Shown: positions 1 to 4,402 of the stretch, piece by piece
Position numbering within the stretch: the first letter of the stretch is position 1
How the letters are laid out: the number at the start of each line of letters is the position of its first letter
Assembly (NCBI GenBank): GCA_964576705.1
Contig: CAZNVI010000058.1
Location: forward strand, 1-6,383
Length of the DNA stretch: 6,383 nucleotides
Reading direction: 5' to 3'
From: CAYMDS01 sp964576705
GTDB taxonomy: Bacteria; Patescibacteriota; Microgenomatia; Levybacterales; UBA12049
Program-made: the position numbers and the translations under genes
Notes under the pieces: model-generated
The model's database searches: none
What the model was told of the DNA's origin: nothing
Seen by the model: the letters and a program-made list of their open reading frames with translations, nothing else

Positions 1-8
1 GAAAGGAG

Positions 9-50
9 ATTCCCGGTCCCTCCAATTCGGCGGGCAAGCATGTCGGGAAT
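9..50. repeat. Inverted-repeat intergenic element
   Basis: ATTCCCG (9-15) and CGGGAAT (44-50) form a perfect 7-bp inverted repeat. An inner imperfect pairing, CCCTCC (18-23) with GGCGGG (29-34), would extend the hairpin. The ends resemble the widely scattered bacterial repeats that run GATTCCCG to CGGGAATGAC, which I recall from memory and did not search. It is more GC-rich than its surroundings and lies downstream of whatever gene precedes the window. No protein-coding signal is visible in it. Confidence 0.55.
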
Positions 51-61
51 GACAAGCAAAT

Positions 62-95
62 AACCGGTTGGTCGAAAAGACTAGCCGGTTTTTTT
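62..95 (+). terminator. Intrinsic terminator of an upstream gene
   Basis: A 12-bp stem (62-73 with 79-90, two G-T wobbles) closes a GAAAA loop (74-78) and runs into seven T (89-95). This is a textbook rho-independent terminator on the plus strand. It must serve a gene to the left of the window, and it separates that gene from mutM, whose promoter begins about 10 bases later. Confidence 0.88.
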
Positions 96-105
96 GTGGC
101 AAACT

Positions 106-114
106 TGTTATAAT
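106..114 (+). promoter_or_regulatory. Extended -10 promoter of mutM
   Basis: TGTTATAAT (106-114) is a perfect extended -10 box. Transcription would start about 7 bases downstream, at 121-122, which is the A of the mutM ATG (122). The message would therefore be leaderless or nearly so. No convincing -35 box is present, because that position overlaps the terminator tail; the extended -10 may compensate. Confidence 0.75.
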
Positions 115-121
115 CTTTTCC

Positions 122-976
122 ATGCCAGAGCTTCCAGAAGTTGAAACCATACGAATACAGTTAAATAAATATCTAGTCGGGCATGTGATTGAGGATGTGG
201 AAGTGCGATTACCGAAGCAAATCAGCGGAGAAGTGCAAAGTGTCATAGGTGCAAAGGTGCAGAGAGTGCGTCGTTATGGTAAGGGGCTAATTATAGACTT
301 AGATAATGATTATAGCCTTGCCATTCATATAAAGATGACAGGGCAGTTGATATACAGAAATGTATCACGGGTAGCACGAGTACCACAGGTATCACAAATG
401 AGTCCTAAGGTTGGAGAATTGCCTGGGAAAGCGACACATGTGATATTTAAACTAGATAGGGAGGCAGTGCTTTACTATAACGATCAGAGGCAGTTTGGGT
501 GGATCAAGATAGTTAAAACAGAAGACGTTTTTAAATTACCATTTTTTAAGACTTTAGGGCCTGAGTTTTTAAAAGATTTGGAATTTAAGAAATTTCAAGA
601 AATCTTAAAGTCTAAGAAAACTCCCATAAAGCCATTAATTATGGATCAAGCGTGCATGGCAGGAGTCGGGAACATTTATGCTAATGATGCTTTATATGTA
701 GCGAAAATTAATCCTCGGCGTCCGGCAAATTCCTTGACAGATATTGAAATGAAAGATTTATTTAATGCAGTAGAAGAGGTTTTGAAAAAAGGTATTAAAG
801 CCGGCGGATCTTCTGAATGGGCGTATGTAAATGCCTTAGGTGAAGAAGGAAGTTATCAAAAGATATTTTTAGTTTACGGAAAAGTAGGAAAAAAATGTGA
901 GCGCTGCGGAACTATTATTCAGAGAATAACACTTGGAGGGAGGGGGACTTTCTTCTGTCCAGTCTGTCAAATATAA
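122..976 (+). CDS. mutM: Formamidopyrimidine-DNA glycosylase (MutM/Fpg)
   Basis: Base-excision repair enzyme that removes 8-oxoguanine and formamidopyrimidines and cleaves the resulting abasic site. The protein has 284 residues, normal for the family. It begins MPELPEVET, so Pro2 (Schiff-base nucleophile) and Glu3 follow the initiator Met. Lys54 in the RRYGKG segment matches the conserved catalytic-domain lysine. The helix-two-turn-helix contains GVGNIYAND with Asn184. The C-terminal zinc finger has Cys259, Cys262, Cys279 and Cys282, with Arg274 in its loop. The ATG at 122 is chosen because the mature N-terminal proline must follow Met; a TTG at 68 would put the start inside the upstream terminator. 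The segment DQRQFG (121-126) corresponds to the void-filling loop, with Gln124 where the E. coli enzyme has Arg. Residues 81-92 come from a 9-bp tandem repeat in a variable loop. It has its own promoter, and an array-rich intergenic region follows. Confidence 0.97.
   Translation: MPELPEVETIRIQLNKYLVGHVIEDVEVRLPKQISGEVQSVIGAKVQRVRRYGKGLIIDLDNDYSLAIHIKMTGQLIYRNVSRVARVPQVSQMSPKVGELPGKATHVIFKLDREAVLYYNDQRQFGWIKIVKTEDVFKLPFFKTLGPEFLKDLEFKKFQEILKSKKTPIKPLIMDQACMAGVGNIYANDALYVAKINPRRPANSLTDIEMKDLFNAVEEVLKKGIKAGGSSEWAYVNALGEEGSYQKIFLVYGKVGKKCERCGTIIQRITLGGRGTFFCPVCQI
362..397 (+). repeat. 4 x 9-bp tandem array inside mutM
   Basis: Four consecutive 9-bp units, GTATCACGG, GTAGCACGA, GTACCACAG and GTATCACAA, with consensus GTANCACNN. 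They encode VSR-VAR-VPQ-VSQ (residues 81-92). The repeat lies after the conserved MTGQLIYR strand, in a loop of the N-terminal domain where the family varies in length. The reading frame is kept because the unit is a multiple of three. Confidence 0.8.
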
Positions 977-983
977 TATTAAT

Positions 984-1015
984 TTGTTAGCGCGTTAACG
1001 TGTTGGCGGGTTTTC
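984..1015 (+). repeat. 4 x 8-bp degenerate tandem array after mutM
   Basis: Read in 8-bp units from 984: TTGTTAGC, GCGTTAAC, GTGTTGGC, GGGTTTTC. Positions 3-5 (GTT) and 8 (C) are invariant; the rest drift. It starts eight bases after the mutM stop. The centre CGTTAACG is an 8-bp palindrome, but there is no T-run, so I do not call it a terminator. It is the most degenerate of the window's arrays. Confidence 0.55.
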
Positions 1016-1029
1016 GACAGTGGGAACTG

Positions 1030-1038
1030 TGATAGAAT
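1030..1038 (+). promoter_or_regulatory. Candidate extended -10 promoter of recF
   Basis: TGATAGAAT (1030-1038) matches the extended -10 pattern TGnTATAAT with one mismatch. A start near 1045 would give a leader of about 108 nt carrying an 8-bp array, a hairpin and a second array before the recF ATG. No clear -35 is seen; GTTTTC at 1010-1015 is at 17-bp spacing but weak. A weaker TATGTA (1136-1141) closer to the gene is an alternative. Confidence 0.4.
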
Positions 1039-1043
1039 AGCTC

Positions 1044-1075
1044 CATTGCTACATTGTTAAATTGTTACATTGCTG
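1044..1075 (+). repeat. 4 x 8-bp tandem array upstream of recF
   Basis: Four contiguous units, CATTGCTA, CATTGTTA, AATTGTTA and CATTGCTG, with consensus CATTGYTA. Only a few positions vary. Total 32 bp, the same size and unit number as the arrays at 984, 1124, 5131 and 6070. It begins about where the candidate recF transcript would start. Confidence 0.8.
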
Positions 1076-1087
1076 ACCTCATCCCTA

Positions 1088-1108
1088 CCTTCTCCTAAAA
1101 GGAGAAGG
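1088..1108. repeat. Perfect 8-bp stem hairpin in the recF leader
   Basis: CCTTCTCC (1088-1095), loop TAAAA (1096-1100), GGAGAAGG (1101-1108). The stem is perfect, but no T-run follows on the plus strand, so it is not a standard terminator. Together with the preceding CCTCATCCCTA it resembles an intergenic repeat common in environmental bacterial genomes, from memory only. The 3' arm contains GGAG but is some 45 bases from the recF start, too far to act as its ribosome-binding site. Confidence 0.6.
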
Positions 1109-1123
1109 AATAAGCAGCATTTA

Positions 1124-1155
1124 TAACCATTTAGCTATGTAACCATTTAGCCATG
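1124..1155 (+). repeat. 4 x 8-bp tandem array ending in the recF start codon
   Basis: Units TAACCATT, TAGCTATG, TAACCATT and TAGCCATG follow a TARCYATK pattern; equivalently this is a 16-bp unit repeated with one mismatch (T1136 versus C1152). The ATG at the end of the last unit is the recF start (1153). The equivalent ATG in the second unit (1137) is followed at once by TAA, making a start-stop ORF in a different frame from recF. Confidence 0.85.
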
Positions 1156-2217
1156 ATATTATCCCGTTTACTTCTCCAAAATCTTAGAAGTTATACTAGT
1201 GCGGATTTCTCATTTTCTCCTGAAGTTACGTTCATAGTCGGTCCCAATACTGCCGGAAAATCAAATATTATTGAATCTATCTCGCTTCTTTCAACAGGTA
1301 AGAGCTTTAGAGCTGAACAGCTCGAACAAGTAATTAAATTAGGAGAAGATGTAAGTCGTGTAAAGGGGAGTATAAAAAGAATGGATGATGAGAAGCTGGA
1401 ATTGGAGGTGACTATAGCGCAAGGTAGTATAAATGATAAGAATGGCTTGATTAAGAAGTATCAAGTGAACGGATTGCCAAAAAGAAGAGCAGATTTCGCC
1501 GGTATATTACCGACGCTTTTATTTGAACCCTCTGATTTGGATTTAGTTTCAGGATCACCTGGGTTGAGGCGGGAGTTTTTGGATGAAGTACTTGAGCAAA
1601 CAGACAGAGAATACAGACAGAATTTATTAACCTTTACTAAGGCTTTGAGGCAAAGAAATGCGCTTTTACAGAGAACTCGAGAAACAGGGATTCGCATTGA
1701 AAAGCAATTCAGCTATTGGGATGAAATCGTGATCCGTACAGGATCTGAGATTACCGAAAAACGTAAGAAGTTTATAGAGTATTTAAACGAAAAACAGAAA
1801 GAATTATTCTTGCTTTACATAACTTACGACCCAAGCATTATTTCAGAAGAGCGTTTAGCGCAATATAAGGAAGCCGAAATGGGAGCAGGGGTTACTCTGG
1901 TAGGTCCACACCGGGATGATTTTTTATTATCTATGAAGCGGGAGAGTGAAGAGGCATTACTGCTTAAATCTTATGGTTCACGCGGACAGCAACGTCTTTC
2001 TGTGTTGCAGCTTAAGCTTATCCAGCTTGAATATATGAGAGAAAAGCTTACGGAAAAGCCTATTTTGCTTCTCGATGATATTTTTTCTGAATTGGACGAG
2101 GGTCATATCAAGCACCTCTTGGGGGTAGTCGGAAAGCAGCAGACTATAATAACTACGACTCATAAGGAGTTTTTAGATAATGCAGGATTAAAACAATCGT
2201 ATTTAATAGAATTGTAG
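1153..2217 (+). CDS. recF: DNA replication and repair protein RecF
   Basis: SMC-like ATPase that binds gapped DNA and, with RecO and RecR, helps load RecA at single-strand gaps. The 354 residues are close to the usual length of about 360. Walker A is GPNTAGKS (30-37), with Thr33 in the usual Gly position. The ABC signature is SYGSRGQQR (273-281). Walker B is ILLLDD (304-309), followed by IFSELDE, and the switch histidine is His337 in TTTH. The N-terminus LLLQNLRSY is the RecF lead-in strand. The ATG at 1153 gives exactly this N-terminus and has no Shine-Dalgarno sequence; it is the last codon of a repeat array. In many bacteria recF sits beside dnaA, dnaN and gyrB; here it is beside mutM, so the classic origin cluster is not seen in this window. 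Confidence 0.96.
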   Translation: MILSRLLLQNLRSYTSADFSFSPEVTFIVGPNTAGKSNIIESISLLSTGKSFRAEQLEQVIKLGEDVSRVKGSIKRMDDEKLELEVTIAQGSINDKNGLIKKYQVNGLPKRRADFAGILPTLLFEPSDLDLVSGSPGLRREFLDEVLEQTDREYRQNLLTFTKALRQRNALLQRTRETGIRIEKQFSYWDEIVIRTGSEITEKRKKFIEYLNEKQKELFLLYITYDPSIISEERLAQYKEAEMGAGVTLVGPHRDDFLLSMKRESEEALLLKSYGSRGQQRLSVLQLKLIQLEYMREKLTEKPILLLDDIFSELDEGHIKHLLGVVGKQQTIITTTHKEFLDNAGLKQSYLIEL

Positions 2218-2227
2218 GTTTATTATT

Positions 2228-2236
2228 TGATATAAT
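2228..2236 (+). promoter_or_regulatory. Extended -10 promoter before the small ORF
   Basis: TGATATAAT (2228-2236) is a perfect extended -10 box lying just after the recF stop. The predicted transcription start, 7 bases downstream, falls on G2243, the first base of the GTG start of the 77-residue ORF. This supports a leaderless transcript and is the main evidence that the ORF is real. Confidence 0.65.
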
Positions 2237-2242
2237 TTTGAT

Positions 2243-2476
2243 GTGGTTTCAGTTAAAGAATTATTAGGACTGCAAAAAAAATATGGCGATGGTGGGAGGG
2301 ATGATACTGTATATCAGTTTCCTGCAGATGCAGAGGTTGACACAAGTCTTTATGTAGAGATACTACCAGAAGGGGGTAAGAGAAGAGGAAGGTTTAGGTT
2401 TTTTCACAGAAGACCGATGACTGATACTCGCGCAGGTCACACAGCTCAACCGTATGAAAACCTAGATGATGTCTAG
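2243..2476 (+). CDS. Small protein of unknown function (77 aa)
   Basis: I do not recognise a family. The protein starts MVSVKELLGLQKKYGDGG. It is soluble in character with no membrane segment: an acidic middle (DAEVDTSLYVEILPEGG) is followed by a very basic stretch (KRRGRFRFFHRRP, about 46-58) that could contact nucleic acid, then a polar tail. GTG at 2243 is the predicted start because it coincides with the expected +1 of the promoter at 2228-2236. An overlapping ATG at 2241 opens only an 8-codon ORF in another frame. It follows recF by 25 bases and converges on the minus-strand membrane gene, with 7 bases between the ends. It could be a lineage-specific gene or, less likely, a chance ORF. 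Confidence 0.55.
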   Translation: MVSVKELLGLQKKYGDGGRDDTVYQFPADAEVDTSLYVEILPEGGKRRGRFRFFHRRPMTDTRAGHTAQPYENLDDV

Positions 2477-2485
2477 GTAAGTTTT
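2460..2485. terminator. Weak hairpin between convergent genes
   Basis: ACCTAGA (2460-2466) and TCTAGGT (2472-2478) form a perfect 7-bp stem around TGATG, followed by AAGTTTT (2479-2485). The stem overlaps the stop of the 77-residue ORF. The T-run is short and offset by three bases, so any termination would be weak on the plus strand; the minus strand has only TTT after the stem. The position between two convergent genes is what suggests the role. Confidence 0.35.
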
Positions 2486-2795
2486 AGCTCTTCTTTAGTT
2501 TTTCGAGGCGTTCTACTGTTTTACTTAAATTTGTAGTCACCGCAACCGCAAGCACTGTAACTATAATCGCATAAATAATGAGAGTAATTACCCCATTGCC
2601 TTCAGGAAACCATTTTTTTACATAGGTATTAACCAATTCTTGGATAACACTGTTCCAAGCTAGGGCTGCTACTAATCCAAATCCATTTGTTGCAAGTAAG
2701 ACCATTTGTCTAGCTACCTGTAGGTGCATGCCTGCCTCACTTGGTTTTGAGCTTGTCGAAACATCTTTCTTTCCTGCTTTTTCTTTATCAGCCAT
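2484..2795 (-). CDS. DUF5654-like two-helix membrane protein (103 aa)
   Basis: Small membrane protein resembling DUF5654, a family of unknown function common in candidate-phyla bacteria and archaea; the match is to the recalled pattern NGFGLVAALAWNSVIQ. Layout: a charged lysine-rich N-terminus (1-22), a first hydrophobic helix (about 31-51), a short linker with KKWFPEGNG, a second strongly hydrophobic helix (about 68-88), and a basic C-terminus ending in KKS. The first helix carries a Trp-Asn pair (47-48). Residues 12-21 (VSTSSKPSEA) come from DNA that looks like a dispersed repeat, so the true conserved protein may begin near residue 23. ATG at 2795 lies exactly at the predicted transcription start of its promoter. 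It is a single gene, convergent with the 77-residue ORF and divergent from the GxxExxY gene. Confidence 0.85.
   Translation of the reverse strand: MADKEKAGKKDVSTSSKPSEAGMHLQVARQMVLLATNGFGLVAALAWNSVIQELVNTYVKKWFPEGNGVITLIIYAIIVTVLAVAVTTNLSKTVERLEKLKKS
2731..2762 (-). repeat. Dispersed-repeat-like segment inside the membrane-protein gene
   Basis: On the coding strand this reads GTTTCGACAAGCTC followed by AAAACCAAGTGAGGCAGG. The core TTCGACAAGCTCA is, from memory, one of the commonest dispersed motifs in environmental bacterial genomes, normally found between genes. Here it encodes VSTSSKPSEAG in the non-conserved N-terminal tail. Its identity as a repeat is recalled and needs a genome-wide count. 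Confidence 0.45.
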
Positions 2796-2801
2796 AAAAT
2801 A

Positions 2802-2810
2802 ATTATAGCA
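2802..2810 (-). promoter_or_regulatory. Extended -10 promoter of the membrane-protein gene
   Basis: The minus strand reads TGCTATAAT from 2810 to 2802, a perfect extended -10. Six bases separate it from the ATG at 2795, so the predicted +1 is the A of the start codon, giving a leaderless mRNA. The box lies within the perfect inverted repeat AATTAT-AGC-ATAATT (2801-2815). On the plus strand the same palindrome gives CATAAT (2809-2814), a weaker -10 that could serve the divergent GxxExxY gene with a leader of about 31 nt. Confidence 0.7.
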
Positions 2811-2851
2811 TAATTGTTTTTTTTCGGGAATTATGCAAGAATTGGATACGA

Positions 2852-3265
2852 ATGTATCCTAATTTGAATAATCCAAATATATCCAAATTACTTTATCCAG
2901 AGCTTAGTTATAAAATTGTTGGGTTGTTATTTGAGGTTCATTCCAAATTAGGTGGGGATTTTGAAGAAAGATATTATCAGCGTGCAGTCGAAAAACTTTT
3001 ATTAAAAAATAAGTTACATTTTATTAAAGAACTGAAGGTAGATATTACCTTCGAGAATGATAAAATAGGAAAATGTTTTTTAGACTTTCTCATAGACGAC
3101 AAGGTTGTCTTAGAGCTAAAGACTGTCCCACTATTACTTCCAATACACTTCAGGCAAGTGAGGTCGTATCTCAAAGCAAATAATTTGGAGTTAGGAATAC
3201 TCGCTAATTTTAGAGGGACATATTTGGTGTATAAAAGAATCCTAAATAAGGTCCGAATAAATTAG
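2852..3265 (+). CDS. GxxExxY family protein (PD-(D/E)xK-like)
   Basis: The 137-residue protein fits the GxxExxY family, whose function is not settled but whose fold is related to PD-(D/E)xK nucleases. The naming motif is G35-D-F-E38-E-R-Y41, preceded by a helix with IVGLLFEVHSKLG. The nuclease-like core is present: Asp78 in FLDFLID, then Glu88 and Lys90 in VVLELK, followed by RQVRSYL and a terminal strand ending near FRGTYLVYK. All three putative active-site residues are intact, so nuclease or nucleic-acid-processing activity is possible but not shown. ATG at 2852 is the first in-frame start and has no Shine-Dalgarno. The fic gene begins one base after its stop, so the two are almost certainly co-transcribed. 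Confidence 0.88.
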   Translation: MYPNLNNPNISKLLYPELSYKIVGLLFEVHSKLGGDFEERYYQRAVEKLLLKNKLHFIKELKVDITFENDKIGKCFLDFLIDDKVVLELKTVPLLLPIHFRQVRSYLKANNLELGILANFRGTYLVYKRILNKVRIN

Positions 3266-3266
3266 T

Positions 3267-4300
3267 ATGTACGAACCGAAGTTTACAATAACTAACAACA
3301 TTCTGAAAAACATAGGAAATATAGAAGCCTCCAGGGAGGTAATAGATCATGCGCCATTATTACCTTACTACGAAAAGAAATTTCAGGAAGAGGCATTGGT
3401 ACGCAGTGTCCATCACGGTACGCATATAGAAGGAAATGAATTGAATTTAAATCAAGCTGAGAGAGTATTGCAGGGGGAGATTATAGTAGCAAGGAAGCGT
3501 GATGTACAGGAGGTAATTAATTATAGAAAAGTGTTGGAGCAAATCGATGGATTCGGTCCGCCAGCTGGCGGATCAAGATTCAAGATCGATGAAGATTTAA
3601 TTAAGACGTTGCATGGGATGACTGTGGATAGGATTTTACCCGAGGAAAAATGCGGGGAATACCGAAAGACACAGGTAGTAGTTAAAAATAATTTGAGTGG
3701 AGAAGTGACCTTCCGTCCGCCTCCTAGTATATCCGTACCTTTTCAAATACGTGATTTAATTGCATTTATAAATGATTCATCCGGTAAAGAGATTCATTCA
3801 GTTCTGAGGTCAGGAGTTGTTCATTATGAATTAGTGAGGATTCATCCATTTGTCGACGGAAATGGTAGAGTAGCACGTGCTCTTTCTACTCTTATACTTT
3901 TTCAAGAAGGATATGATATAAGAAAATTCTTTTCTCTTGAAGAATACTTCGATCGTGATTCGAGTGCATACTATTCGGCACTGCAATCTGTTTCTAAGAA
4001 TGATGGAGATCAGAGCGACTGGCTTACATATTTTACAGAGGGTCTGGCAATTGAGCTCACGAAAGTAAAAGAAAAGGTGGAGCGAATATCAATTGATGGA
4101 AAATTGCGCTCGAAGTTAGGTGGAAAACCGCTTTTATTATCAGATAGGCAATTGAAGATAATAGAATATATCCAAGAAACAGGGTATCTTCAAAATAGCG
4201 CGTTTAAACAGCTATTTCCATTCGTCTCAGAAGATACAGTATTAAATGAACTGAAAGTATTAATTAAAACAGGTATAATCAAAAAACATGGAGCGACAAA
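3267..4300 (+). CDS. Fic family protein, C-terminus lost in the scaffold gap
   Basis: Fic enzymes usually transfer AMP from ATP to a hydroxyl on a target protein. The catalytic motif is complete: HPFVDGNGRVAR with His193, Asp197, Asn199, Gly200, Arg201 and Arg204. An N-terminal inhibitory-helix motif is present as GTHIEGN, with Glu55 as the likely ATP-gamma-phosphate-blocking residue, so this is probably a self-inhibited class II type. A C-terminal winged helix (about 290-340, from LSDRQLKIIEYI to KTGIIKKHGAT) could bind DNA or a partner. The 344 visible codons run into the N gap; related proteins, as I recall them, end about 10-20 residues later, so little is missing. Reading on through the N run gives an out-of-frame tail in ligase DNA, which is not part of this protein. 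Residues 98-102 (PPAGG) come from a 16-bp palindrome. The gene lies one base after the GxxExxY stop. Confidence 0.93.
3557..3572. repeat. Perfect 16-bp palindrome inside fic
   Basis: TCCGCCAGCTGGCGGA is fully self-complementary and far more GC-rich than the surrounding coding DNA. It encodes PPAGG (98-102), in the stretch between the N-terminal helical part and the Fic core. From memory the same palindrome is scattered widely in some candidate-phyla genomes, which would make it a mobile or selected small element. TCAAGAT follows twice in tandem (3573-3586). Confidence 0.75.
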
Positions 4301-4400
4301 NNNNNNNNNNNNNNNNNNNNNNNNNNNNNNNNNNNNNNNNNNNNNNNNNNNNNNNNNNNNNNNNNNNNNNNNNNNNNNNNNNNNNNNNNNNNNNNNNNNN
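4301..4400. other. Assembly gap of 100 N
   Basis: Exactly 100 unknown bases, the usual scaffolding placeholder, so the true length is unknown. It hides the end of fic and the whole region upstream of the ligase ATG. Whether there is another gene, a terminator or a ligase promoter in it cannot be said. Confidence 0.97.
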
Positions 4401-4402
4401 TT

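Noticed and set aside
68..121. TTG start that would extend mutM by 18 codons
   Set aside because: It lies within the terminator stem and would bury the catalytic N-terminal proline, which must follow the initiator Met.
1101..1108. GGAGAAGG as the recF ribosome-binding site
   Set aside because: It is about 45 bases from the start codon and forms the arm of a perfect hairpin.
984..1155. CRISPR array or terminator in the mutM-recF gap
   Set aside because: Units are 8 bp with no spacers, and no hairpin here is followed by a T-run.
3267..4300. Fic as a Doc toxin with the GxxExxY gene as its antitoxin
   Set aside because: The Fic protein carries its own inhibitory motif and is much longer than Doc, and the GxxExxY protein looks enzymatic and not like an antitoxin.
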